Positions 9,002 to 17,443 of a stretch of 64,000 nucleotides of DNA are shown here, in pieces. A model generated the notes under the pieces. That model made no database searches, had not been told where the DNA came from, and worked only from the letters and a program-made list of their open reading frames with translations. How positions within the stretch are numbered: the stretch's first letter is position 1; each line of letters opens with the position of its first letter. A program made the translations under genes and the position numbers. The stretch is from contig NZ_CP014223.1 of NCBI RefSeq assembly GCF_001561955.1, forward strand, positions 1,302,001 through 1,366,000, in the 5' to 3' direction. This DNA is from Anaerotignum propionicum DSM 1682 (GTDB lineage: Bacteria > Bacillota > Clostridia > Lachnospirales > Anaerotignaceae).

Positions 9002-9946
9002 ATGAAAAAACCTTTGGTAATGGTTGGAGGCCCTACCGCCTGCGGAAAAACTGCCATGTCCATAGAATTGGCAAAACGAATCAACGGAGAGGTGATTTCC
9101 GGGGATTCCATGCAGATATACCGCTATATGGACATTGGAACTGCCAAGGTAACAGAGGAAGAAAAACAAGGCATTCCTCACTATTTGGTAGATGAACTGA
9201 ATCCCGATGAGGAATATAACGTAATGATTTTTCAGCAAAAAGCAAAAAACTATATGAATGAAATTTGGGCAAAGGGCAAAGTACCTATCATAGTAGGCGG
9301 TACAGGTTTTTATATGAATGCTTTGCTGAATGATACTGATTTTACAGAAACGGAAAATGACACATCTTTTCGTGAAGAATGTTACAAACAAGCCCAGAGT
9401 GAAGGGGCTGAAGTTTTATTTGAAAGACTAAAAAAGATTGACCCAGAATATGCCCAGACTATCCATGCAAACAATGTGAAACGTGTTGCCCGAGCTTTGG
9501 AATACCATTTCCTAACTGGTGAAAAATTCTCCCAGCATAATGCTGAGCAAAAGGAGAAAGAAAGCCCATATCAAGCCGCTGTTATCATTTTAACCATGGA
9601 GAGAGAGAAGCTTTATCAACGGATTAATCATAGGGTTGATTTGATGATGGAGCAAGGTTTGTTGGCTGAGGTGAAGGACTTGTTAGAAAAGGGCTACTCA
9701 TCGGATTTGGTTTCCATGCAAGGGCTGGGATACAAGGAATTCATGCCTTATTTTCGGGGAGAATGCAGCTTAGATGATGCAGTTGAGCAGTTAAAAAAGG
9801 GTACACGGCATTTTGCAAAACGTCAATTGACTTGGTTCCGTCGTCAGATTGATGGATTATGGGTGGATTTATCTAAGGCTGATTTCGATTTGGCTATGAC
9901 CGATGTAATGGAATATTTGAAGGAAAGAAAAATTCTGGAAGAATAA
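9002..9946 (+). CDS. miaA: tRNA dimethylallyltransferase MiaA
   Basis: Transfers a dimethylallyl group to N6 of A37 in tRNAs that read codons starting with U, giving i6A, the substrate of MiaB. 314 residues. The P-loop is GGPTACGKT (9-17), followed by the substrate region SGDSMQIYRYMDIGTAK and PIIVGGTGFYMNALL. The C-terminus ends KRQLTWFRRQIDGLWVDL as in the family. AAGGGTG precedes the ATG at 9002. It is the third gene of a tight mutS-mutL-miaA run; hfq, a frequent next gene, is not present here. Confidence 0.97.
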   Translation: MKKPLVMVGGPTACGKTAMSIELAKRINGEVISGDSMQIYRYMDIGTAKVTEEEKQGIPHYLVDELNPDEEYNVMIFQQKAKNYMNEIWAKGKVPIIVGGTGFYMNALLNDTDFTETENDTSFREECYKQAQSEGAEVLFERLKKIDPEYAQTIHANNVKRVARALEYHFLTGEKFSQHNAEQKEKESPYQAAVIILTMEREKLYQRINHRVDLMMEQGLLAEVKDLLEKGYSSDLVSMQGLGYKEFMPYFRGECSLDDAVEQLKKGTRHFAKRQLTWFRRQIDGLWVDLSKADFDLAMTDVMEYLKERKILEE

Positions 9947-9965
9947 TTGAAAAGAAGTGATGCCT

Positions 9966-10874
9966 ATGATGACTACGGAAATATTTGGGTTTACAATTTT
10001 TGATCTTTATTTCTATTTTATGATATATAGCTTTCTTGGTTGGGCATTAGAGTCTGCATATGTTTCTGCCTCCAATAAAACTTGGACAAACCGTGGGTTT
10101 ATCAGTGGCCCTCTTTGCCCCATTTATGGAACAGGAGCAACATTGGTAATTGTGGCTCTAACACCTTTTAAGAATAACCTTTTGCTGATGTTTTTAGGCG
10201 GCGTATTTATTGCAACGGTTGTTGAATATGTAATTGCTTTATTGCTGGAGAAAATTTTTCATGCCACATGGTGGGATTACAGCCAAATGCGATTTCAGTT
10301 GCAAGGTAGAATTTGTTTAAGGCGATCTTTGGAATGGGGTGCACTTACGGTTGTAATGATGCACTTAATTCAACCTCCAATTCAGCGTTTTGTAGCATGG
10401 ATTCCTCGTGCTGGCGGAGAATTTGTTGGGGTGTTGCTACTGATGTATCTCATGGCAGATGCTAGTGTTACGATAATGAAGATATTCCAACTAAAGGAAA
10501 AAATTGCAAGGATAGAGGAAGCTGGGCTTGGTTTGCGTGAAAAGATGGAAACAATCAACTTATTTGAAGCCAAAAAAGAACTTTTGGATTATCTGGAAGG
10601 CTTGCCAATTGCAGAAGCTATGAACAATCTGAAGACAAGGCTTGAGGAGCAAAATGGTCAGTTAATGAAACTAAGAACGGAAGAGCGACTGAGATTTGAA
10701 TTTTTTCTGTCCGAAATGAAAGATAAGCTTGAAAAGCGTGAAAGGATTTTAAAGAAGAACACCTTAACAGAACGACGTATTGCAAAGGCATTTCCTCGCT
10801 TATATTTTAAAAACTACAACGAGGCCTTTGCCACATTAAAAGAAGAGCTTTTGAAAAAAAAGAAGAATAAGTGA
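9966..10874 (+). CDS. CmpB-type integral membrane protein (putative ABC-transporter type IV family)
   Basis: Membrane protein matching the ABC_trans_CmpB family, common in Firmicutes and without a firm function. The hallmark is near the N-terminus: YSFLGWALESAY, then NRGFISGPLCPIYGTGA. Four or five hydrophobic segments fill roughly residues 8-180. A charged, probably coiled-coil cytoplasmic tail of about 120 residues ends in a run of lysines. Possible starts are 9957 (GTG), 9960, 9966 and 9969. I favour 9966 because AAGAAGTGAT, close to a full anti-SD match, lies just upstream. Only 10-20 nt separate it from miaA and 16 nt from the carboxypeptidase, so it is in the same operon. Confidence 0.75.
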   Translation: MMTTEIFGFTIFDLYFYFMIYSFLGWALESAYVSASNKTWTNRGFISGPLCPIYGTGATLVIVALTPFKNNLLLMFLGGVFIATVVEYVIALLLEKIFHATWWDYSQMRFQLQGRICLRRSLEWGALTVVMMHLIQPPIQRFVAWIPRAGGEFVGVLLLMYLMADASVTIMKIFQLKEKIARIEEAGLGLREKMETINLFEAKKELLDYLEGLPIAEAMNNLKTRLEEQNGQLMKLRTEERLRFEFFLSEMKDKLEKRERILKKNTLTERRIAKAFPRLYFKNYNEAFATLKEELLKKKKNK

Positions 10875-10890
10875 AGAAAGGAAATGGGCA

Positions 10891-12432
10891 ATGAAAAAGC
10901 AATTTGCAAAAAAAATCGCCTTGCTTATGGCGATAACCTTATGTTTGGGTACTGCCTCATGTGGAAAAAAGGAGGAGCCAAAAACTGAAAATCCAGAAAA
11001 AAATGTGCAGAATGTAGAGTCCACGGATCAAGCTGCTACTCCTGAAACACCGGCGCTGCAAACAGCCTTTTTACAGGCAAATAATGCGCCTACGATTACC
11101 GCAGGAACTGCGATTTTGGTGGAGCAATCCACAGGGACAATTCTGTTTGACAAAAATGCCAAGGATAAAATGTATCCCGCAAGTATGACAAAGATGGTAA
11201 CTGCCCTGGTGGTTATGGATTATTTTAAAGCGGAAGAGCTGATTACCGTAGGCACTGAGATTAATGAGGTATCCCTTGATTCCAGCAAAGCGGGTCATGT
11301 GAATGGTGAAACCTTGACAGTGAAAAACTTAATTCGAGGTTTAATCATTCCATCAGGAAATGATTCTGCCAATGTTTTAGCCACTGCAGTTGCAAAAAAA
11401 GTAAAAAATAATCAGAGCTTATCTTTTGCGGAATGTCAGGATATTTTTGCAGGCCTTATGAATGACAAAGCCAAGGCTTTGGGTGCAGTGAATACTCATT
11501 TTACCAATGCCCATGGTTATCACGATGAAAATCATTATAGCTGTGCTTATGATATGGCATTGTTTGGACGGGCGTATCTTGCAAACAGTACCCTTGCGGA
11601 AATAGCTAATGAAAAGAGCTTTTCCGGAAATGGTGCAGATAATATGTTTGCCCAGAACAAAGAAAAGAAGACGCAAGATTATTCATGGAAAAGCCATAAC
11701 CTATTAATAACAAGCAATGAATATAACTATAGCTATGCATCAGGTATTAAAACAGGTTTTACCAACGAAGCAGGTGACTGTGTATCCGCAGCGGCGATGA
11801 AAGATGGTGTTACTTTAATTGCCATTATCTTTAATTCTCCTGATCCTGCAAGATGGTTGGATGCAAAGAGCTTATTTGAATATGGTTTTAATGGATATGA
11901 AAAAGTAGAGCTTGGAAAGGCTGCAGCTGTGGTTGAGGCTGTTCCGTTGGTGAAGCATAAACGTTTAGAAGGTGATACCCTTGATGTTGTTTTCCATCAG
12001 GATGTTGTAGCTTATCTTCCTACTGGTGAAGCTTCAAAAGTAACAAAGACCATGGAATATGAGCAGGAATATTTAGCTGAGAGCAAGGATAACGTGGTAA
12101 AATTAAAAGCCCCCATTAAAAAGGATGCGAAAGTAGGAACGGCTTCCTTCCAAATTGGCGGTAAAACAGTACTGACAGAGCCTGTTTTTGCAGGCCGTGA
12201 AGTATCTAAGGGCACCATTTGGAGCAGTATTCATTATTTCTTCAAGAACTTTACCTCTGTTGTGTTCTCCGTGAAGGGTTTGATTGGTTTAGGTGTCATT
12301 GTTGCTGTGGGGGCATTGATTTTCTTAGGTGCTCGTTTCATTGGAGGCCGCAGAAGAAGGTCAGCAAGGGGATATTCTTTCCGCCAGCCTATTTCCCGCA
12401 GGGGCAATAGAAGAGGAAAAAGGAGATTCTAA
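10891..12432 (+). CDS. D-alanyl-D-alanine carboxypeptidase (DacF-like, penicillin-binding)
   Basis: Serine peptidase S11 that trims the terminal D-Ala from peptidoglycan stem peptides outside the membrane. 513 residues. Catalytic motifs: S98-M-T-K101 (YPASMTKMV), S155-G-N157 and K287-T-G. The N-terminus has a hydrophobic signal ending near C24 (GTASCGKK), which fits a lipobox loosely. A Pro/Glu-rich linker follows, then the catalytic domain and the PBP5-type C-terminal beta domain. Unusually there is also a transmembrane segment near residues 458-480 followed by a very basic tail rich in Arg. AAAGGA lies before the ATG. A bidirectional terminator follows. Confidence 0.92.
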   Translation: MKKQFAKKIALLMAITLCLGTASCGKKEEPKTENPEKNVQNVESTDQAATPETPALQTAFLQANNAPTITAGTAILVEQSTGTILFDKNAKDKMYPASMTKMVTALVVMDYFKAEELITVGTEINEVSLDSSKAGHVNGETLTVKNLIRGLIIPSGNDSANVLATAVAKKVKNNQSLSFAECQDIFAGLMNDKAKALGAVNTHFTNAHGYHDENHYSCAYDMALFGRAYLANSTLAEIANEKSFSGNGADNMFAQNKEKKTQDYSWKSHNLLITSNEYNYSYASGIKTGFTNEAGDCVSAAAMKDGVTLIAIIFNSPDPARWLDAKSLFEYGFNGYEKVELGKAAAVVEAVPLVKHKRLEGDTLDVVFHQDVVAYLPTGEASKVTKTMEYEQEYLAESKDNVVKLKAPIKKDAKVGTASFQIGGKTVLTEPVFAGREVSKGTIWSSIHYFFKNFTSVVFSVKGLIGLGVIVAVGALIFLGARFIGGRRRRSARGYSFRQPISRRGNRRGKRRF

Positions 12433-12544
12433 AGACTTAGGCACGAATTCATTTGTCTGTACTTCTGAAATTTATTCTGTACAGTAAAACTTTTCCAGTA
12501 GAACTGTATGTAGTAAACTTTGTTACAGTTAAAAGTGCTATAGA

Positions 12545-12577
12545 AAGGCTGGTATCCATTGAAAAGATACCAGCCTT
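12545..12577. terminator. Bidirectional terminator between dac and degV
   Basis: A perfect 12-bp stem (AAGGCTGGTATC / GATACCAGCCTT) with a 9-nt loop. T-rich sequence follows on the plus strand and A-rich sequence precedes it, so it can serve both converging genes. Confidence 0.85.
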
Positions 12578-12593
12578 ACTTTTATTATATTAA

Positions 12594-13478
12594 TTAAATG
12601 AGTTCATGTTTTTTGATGTAACAAATTCCAATCGCAGTGGGGCCTGCATGGGTTCCAATGGTAATGCCCACTTGTGCCAATGGGGGAACAGCTAATTCAA
12701 AGCCTTCAGCCGATAATTCTTCTGCCAGCTCTTCTGTGGCTTCTTTACGTTCTTTTTCTGCATAAATCAAAAGTACACGATATTCGTCTTTTTTATTGCC
12801 AATTTCCTCACGGGTCATTTCCATAATGGTGCGAAGCGCCTTTTTATGACCTCTCACCTTACTTTCCGGGAATAGTTCACCATGCTGTGCAACAATAATT
12901 GGTTTGATGTTTAAAATGGTTCCAGCTAAAGCTGCGGCTTTGCCGATGCGCCCACCTTTTTGCAGGTGTTCCAAAGAATCCACGGTAAAGTTGATTTTGG
13001 TAGTGACTTTTAAAGCATCAATTTTTTCTAGTTGCTGATCTAAAGTATATCCTTCATCCCGCATTCGGATTACTTCCCAAACCAGTAAGCCTTGAATGCC
13101 TGTCACATTTCTGGAATCCAAAACCTCAATGCGAGCTTCAGGATAAGTTTCGGATAAAATGTTTTTTGCATTCATTGCACTCTGGTAAGAGCCGCTAAAA
13201 TTAGAAGTTAAGCATAAACATAGAATATCTTTACCTTCTTTTAGATATGGTTCAAAAACATCAATATAGTCATGAATGGTTGGTTGAGATGTTTTTGGAA
13301 ATATGCCATGTTCATTAATTTTGTCGTAGAAAGCATCTGGTGTTAATTCATAAATTTCTTTATAATATGTTTCCCCATCAAAGGAAACAAAAAAGGGTAC
13401 TACCCCCAGATTGGCTTGCTTTATATATTCCGGCCCAATATCACAAGAGCTGTCGGAAATAACTTGATATGGTCTCAT
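12594..13478 (-). CDS. DegV family fatty-acid-binding protein
   Basis: DegV-fold protein that binds a fatty acid; in Firmicutes homologues (FakB) present it to the kinase FakA for phosphorylation and use in phospholipid synthesis. 294 residues, normal length. Visible family motifs are ISDSSCDIGPEYI at the N-terminus, TSQPT (residues 60-64), LTSNFSGSYQSA, and HAGPTAIGICY near the C-terminus. GGAGGT lies 8 nt before the ATG at 13478. It is a monocistronic gene divergent from topB. No fakA is in the window, so a FakB role is inferred from family only. Confidence 0.9.
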   Translation of the reverse strand: MRPYQVISDSSCDIGPEYIKQANLGVVPFFVSFDGETYYKEIYELTPDAFYDKINEHGIFPKTSQPTIHDYIDVFEPYLKEGKDILCLCLTSNFSGSYQSAMNAKNILSETYPEARIEVLDSRNVTGIQGLLVWEVIRMRDEGYTLDQQLEKIDALKVTTKINFTVDSLEHLQKGGRIGKAAALAGTILNIKPIIVAQHGELFPESKVRGHKKALRTIMEMTREEIGNKKDEYRVLLIYAEKERKEATEELAEELSAEGFELAVPPLAQVGITIGTHAGPTAIGICYIKKHELI

Positions 13479-13567
13479 AGAGTACCTCCATGTATATGTA
13501 AATCTTTGGTTAAGTTATCTTATTCTAAAGCATATTTAATTCTATGTCAATAAACGAAAAGGAGTAT

Positions 13568-13596
13568 TTGCCTTTCTCGGGGAAGGGTGGTATACT
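13568..13596 (+). promoter_or_regulatory. Promoter of topB
   Basis: TTGCCT, a 17-bp spacer and TATACT, 27 nt before the topB start. The ribosome site AAGGGGGTGG lies just after. Confidence 0.55.
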
Positions 13597-13623
13597 TTGG
13601 AAAGGAAAAAAGGGGGTGGATAA

Positions 13624-15810
13624 ATGGGCAGAATATTAGTGGTAGCGGAGAAGCCATCGGTGGCTCGGGATATCGCTAAAACACTGGGCGCAGGGCAAAA
13701 AGGCGACGGTTGTTTACTGGGTGAAAAGTATGTGGTTTCGTGGGCAATAGGTCATCTGGTTACGCTGGCAGAGCCAGAGGAATATGGCGAAAATTTTAAG
13801 AAATGGAGCTTTGCTTCCTTGCCCATTATTCCCGATGAAATGGAACTAAAGGCGATTAAAAATACCCGTTCTCAATTGAAGGTATTGCATAAGTGGATGA
13901 ATGACAAAGAGATTACGTCAATCATTTGCGCAACAGATAGCGGACGAGAGGGCGAGTTAATCTTCCGATATATATACGAAATCACAAAGTGCAATAAGCC
14001 ATTTCAACGCCTTTGGATATCAAGTATGACAGAACAGGCAATCAAAGAGGGTTTTGCCAACTTAAAGGACGGCACAGCCTATGATTTATTATATCATTCT
14101 GCCAAGTGCCGTTCGGAAGCGGACTGGCTGGTTGGCATGAATGCCACAAGGGCATATACATTGCGTTATCATGTTCTTTTAAGCATTGGTCGAGTGCAAA
14201 CGCCTACTTTGGCATTAATCGTGGACAAGCAAAAAGAAATCAATGCCTTTGTTTCTAAGGACTATTATGAAATACAGACGGTTTTTGACGGGTTTCATGG
14301 CTTTTGGATTGATGAAGAGGAACAAACCAAAATTGAAAATGAAGCTGTAGCGAAAGAAATATCTGATAAGATAAATGCACAAGATTCGCTTGTGACTAAA
14401 GTGGAAAAGGAAGAGAAAAGGATACCAGCCCCTCTGTTGTATGATTTAACGGAGCTTCAGCGAGAATGCAATAGAAAGTTCGGATATTCTGCAAAGAAGA
14501 CATTAGATATTGCCCAAAGTCTTTATGAAAAAAGAAAAATGATTACCTATCCCAGAACAGATAGCCGTTATTTGAGCGATGACATGAAGGGAAAGGTTCA
14601 AAATACCATGAAACGACTTGGCGAGAGCCAGCCCTTTGAAGAATTTGCCACCCCGTTGATCAATGGAGCAAAACTGTTGTTTACCAAGAGGATTATTGAC
14701 AATTCTAAAGTTACGGATCACCATGCCATTATACCAACGGATGTGCGACCTCGGTTAGATAGCTTAGCGGAAGAGGAAAAAAATGTGTTTCTTTTGGTAG
14801 CCGCCAGATTTATCAGTGCATTTTATCCTCATTATCGCTATGAGGTGACTAAGGTATATTTTACTTGTCAGGATGAACGTCTTTTATCCAAAGGAACAGT
14901 AGTTTTGGAAGAGGGCTGGCAAGGCGTGGAACGAAAGCTTGTTCCGATGAAAGGGAAAAAAGAAAAGGGAAACGAGGAACAAAAGCTTCCTCCTTTGACA
15001 GAGGGAGAGCTTCATAAAATTAAGGAAGCCAAGGTGTTGAAGAAGAAAACAACCCCTCCCAAAGCATATACAGAAAGCAGTTTGCTTTCCGCAATGGAAA
15101 ATGCAGGCCGCTTCGTGGAAGATGAAACTTTGAAAGAACAAATGAAGGACAGTGGCTTAGGAACTCCCGCAACTAGAGCAGCAATTATTGAGCGATTGCT
15201 CTCCGTTGGCTACATCACAAGAAAAGGAAAAAATCTGATACCTACGGAAAAGGGTATGCAATTAATTCAAGTTGTACCTGAGGAATTACGTTCTCCCCAA
15301 ACAACAGGGAAATGGGAAAAGGGTCTTTCCTCCATTGCCAAGGGAAACATGGAGGAAGAACGGTTTATGGCAAGCATTAAGCGGTATGTATCCTTCCTTG
15401 TGGAAGATGCAATAAAAAGGAAAACAGATATTGTTTTTCCGGAAGAAGCAAAAATGGGGGCAAAAAAGGGTGGAAAGTCTCTTGGGAAATGTCCAATTTG
15501 TAAGGATGGTGACGTGCTGGAGAACAGTAAAGCATATTTTTGCGGGAAGTGGAAAACTGGCTGCAAATTCACCGTTTGGAAGGACAGCCTTACCCCCTAT
15601 GGAATCGAGCTAAATAGCAAAACAATTCAGAAGTTATTAAAAGAAGAGAAAATTCCCGATGTTTCGGTTACCTTACCTCAAACTGGTGAAAAAGGGAAGT
15701 CAACTATGATTTTTTCAGCGGATGGTAAGGGTCAAATTGAATTGATGGATTTTACAAGGGATGAAATGATAGAGGGAAAGGAATCTTCCCAAGCAAATGA
15801 AGGAGAGTAG
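13624..15810 (+). CDS. topB: DNA topoisomerase III
   Basis: Type IA topoisomerase that relaxes and decatenates DNA by a single-strand break. 728 residues. The TOPRIM domain starts LVVAEKPSVARDIAK, with the acidic motif ATDSGREGE at 103-111. The catalytic tyrosine is Y309 in MITYPRTDSRYL. A C-terminal four-cysteine zinc-ribbon-like segment (CPICKDG ... CGKWKTGC) lies near residues 624-648. The length, and the TopB-type start rather than a TopA layout, favour topoisomerase III. Some Firmicutes carry extra TopB copies on mobile elements, but here it is in core-like sequence. The next gene starts 6 nt after the stop. Confidence 0.95.
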   Translation: MGRILVVAEKPSVARDIAKTLGAGQKGDGCLLGEKYVVSWAIGHLVTLAEPEEYGENFKKWSFASLPIIPDEMELKAIKNTRSQLKVLHKWMNDKEITSIICATDSGREGELIFRYIYEITKCNKPFQRLWISSMTEQAIKEGFANLKDGTAYDLLYHSAKCRSEADWLVGMNATRAYTLRYHVLLSIGRVQTPTLALIVDKQKEINAFVSKDYYEIQTVFDGFHGFWIDEEEQTKIENEAVAKEISDKINAQDSLVTKVEKEEKRIPAPLLYDLTELQRECNRKFGYSAKKTLDIAQSLYEKRKMITYPRTDSRYLSDDMKGKVQNTMKRLGESQPFEEFATPLINGAKLLFTKRIIDNSKVTDHHAIIPTDVRPRLDSLAEEEKNVFLLVAARFISAFYPHYRYEVTKVYFTCQDERLLSKGTVVLEEGWQGVERKLVPMKGKKEKGNEEQKLPPLTEGELHKIKEAKVLKKKTTPPKAYTESSLLSAMENAGRFVEDETLKEQMKDSGLGTPATRAAIIERLLSVGYITRKGKNLIPTEKGMQLIQVVPEELRSPQTTGKWEKGLSSIAKGNMEEERFMASIKRYVSFLVEDAIKRKTDIVFPEEAKMGAKKGGKSLGKCPICKDGDVLENSKAYFCGKWKTGCKFTVWKDSLTPYGIELNSKTIQKLLKEEKIPDVSVTLPQTGEKGKSTMIFSADGKGQIELMDFTRDEMIEGKESSQANEGE

Positions 15811-15816
15811 AAATAA

Positions 15817-17097
15817 ATGAGCAGTATGTATCAAGTATTAGGAATTGCCCCAGAGGTAGAAGCATTTTGTGAACAGATATTGGAAGACTTAAAGGAACGT
15901 TTTCAGAGTATTGATTCTATAGCGGAGTACAATCAGTGCAAGGTCATTGCGGCAATGCAAAAGGAACGGGTGGATGCCTCCTGTTTTGCAGGAAGCACAG
16001 GTTATGGTTATAATGACGCAGGCAGGGATACTTTGGAGCGAGTGTATGCCGCATGTTTTCAAACGGAGACGGCTTTGGTACGTCCTCAAATCACTTGCGG
16101 AACCCATGCGCTGGCAGTTGCTCTTTCGGCGAATTTATTGCCTGGGGACGAGCTTCTTTCTCCGGCAGGAAAGCCTTATGATACTTTGGAGGAGGTCATA
16201 GGTATTCGTGAATCACCCTGTTCTTTGAAGGAATATGGTGTGAGCTATCGTCAGGTTGATTTGTTAGAGGGTGGATCCTTTGATTATGAAAATATTCGTA
16301 AGGCAATCAATGAAAAAACCAAGCTGATTACCATTCAACGTTCCAAGGGATATCAGATGCGCCCAACCTTTTCGGTTGAAAAAATCGGTGAGCTTATAGC
16401 CTTTGTAAAGGAAATAAAACCAGATGTAATTTGTATGGTTGACAATTGCTATGGTGAGTTTGTTGAAAAAATAGAACCCTCCAATGTTGGTGCAGATATG
16501 ATTGTCGGCTCTTTGATTAAAAATCCAGGAGGTGGATTGGCACCTGTAGGTGGCTATATCTGTGGAACACAAGCTTGTATTGACCGCTGTGCTTATCGTT
16601 TGAGTGCACCGGGATTGGGTCAAGAAGTTGGTGCCAGCTTAGATTTGATGCGTTCTTTGTATCAAGGGTTTTTCCTCTCCCCTAATGTGGTGGCAGGAGC
16701 ACTAAAAGGAGCCATATTCGCCGCAAATGTTTATGAAAAGCTTGGATTCCGTGTAATCCCAAACAGTTTGGAATCTCGCCACGACATCATTCAGGCGGTG
16801 GAGTTGGGTACTGCAGAGGGCGTTATTGCTTTTTGCGAGGGCATACAGGCGGCGGCACCTGTGGATAGCTATGTTAAGCCTGTGCCTTATGCAATGCCAG
16901 GTTATAATTGTGATGTTATTATGGCCGCTGGGGCGTTTGTACAGGGTTCTTCTATAGAACTGAGCGCCGATGGCCCTATTCGACCACCGTATTCTGTCTA
17001 TTTTCAAGGTGGGTTAACTTGGTTTCATGCAAAATTCGGTATTATGATGTCATTGCAAAAGTTGTATGAAAAAAATCTGGTGGAAATCAAAATGTAG
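15817..17097 (+). CDS. Methionine gamma-lyase family PLP enzyme (aluminium-resistance protein family)
   Basis: Fold-type I PLP enzyme of the Met_gamma_lyase family (PF06838), often labelled aluminium resistance protein. The true substrate in clostridia is unclear. 426 residues. Features: STGYGYNDAGRDTLE near residue 65, RPQITCGTHALAVAL, the aspartate in VDNCYGEFVE, and the probable PLP lysine in GSLIKNPGGGLAPVGGY (near residue 236). GAAGGAGAG precedes the ATG. It is co-transcribed with topB (6-nt gap). In many Clostridia it instead sits near hfq and miaA; here the miaA cluster is 6 kb upstream. Confidence 0.9.
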   Translation: MSSMYQVLGIAPEVEAFCEQILEDLKERFQSIDSIAEYNQCKVIAAMQKERVDASCFAGSTGYGYNDAGRDTLERVYAACFQTETALVRPQITCGTHALAVALSANLLPGDELLSPAGKPYDTLEEVIGIRESPCSLKEYGVSYRQVDLLEGGSFDYENIRKAINEKTKLITIQRSKGYQMRPTFSVEKIGELIAFVKEIKPDVICMVDNCYGEFVEKIEPSNVGADMIVGSLIKNPGGGLAPVGGYICGTQACIDRCAYRLSAPGLGQEVGASLDLMRSLYQGFFLSPNVVAGALKGAIFAANVYEKLGFRVIPNSLESRHDIIQAVELGTAEGVIAFCEGIQAAAPVDSYVKPVPYAMPGYNCDVIMAAGAFVQGSSIELSADGPIRPPYSVYFQGGLTWFHAKFGIMMSLQKLYEKNLVEIKM

Positions 17098-17164
17098 CTA
17101 TCAGTATTGAAGGGTAAATGATTAGTCTATTGATGAAAAAATATTAGCTAGAAAGAAGGTTAAT

Positions 17165-17368
17165 ATGGAAGAAACGAGAGATTGGACGACTGATGTTTTA
17201 GATTTCATTCAACACATTGAAAGTGACGTTTTTACCCTTCAGGAAGTATATAAATTTGAAGGAAAGCTGTCAAATTTGTATCCCAACAACAAAAATATCA
17301 AAGCAAAGATTCGTTAGATACTTCAAGTTCTGAGAGATAGTGGAACTCTAGAGTTTATTGATAATTAG
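17165..17368 (+). pseudogene. Winged-helix domain remnant related to Dam-replacing/DpnI-type C-terminal domain
   Basis: The frame from ATG 17165 reads MEETRDWTTDVLDFI..., then LYPNNKNIKAKIR, a TAG at 17315, ILQVLRDSGTLEFIDN, a second TAG at 17366, and GNYKKINK. The pattern LxPNNxxIKxKIRQxLQVLRDxGxIEF is what I know from the C-terminal winged helix of Dam-replacing/DpnI-type restriction proteins. The first TAG replaces the expected Gln (one CAG-to-TAG change). The N-terminal nuclease domain is absent. It is most likely a decayed gene; if translated as is, it gives only 50 residues. The ribosome site AGAAAGGTTAAT is good, so a truncated peptide is possible. Confidence 0.6.
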
Positions 17369-17392
17369 GGAAATTATAAAAAGATAAATAAA

Positions 17393-17431
17393 AATCGGGG
17401 CGCCAGAAGTCGGTGCTCCGATTTTGTATTT
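17393..17431. terminator. Terminator, probably bidirectional
   Basis: AATCGGGGCGCC, a 7-nt loop and GGTGCTCCGATT then TTTGTATTTT: a 12-bp stem with two G-T pairs, between the remnant gene and the minus-strand flippase. Confidence 0.75.
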
Positions 17432-17443
17432 TAATCATCATAA

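Noticed and set aside
17165-17368. Pyrrolysine-type amber decoding
   Set aside because: Only one gene shows the pattern, it lacks its catalytic domain, and no other gene in the window reads through TAG; decay is simpler.
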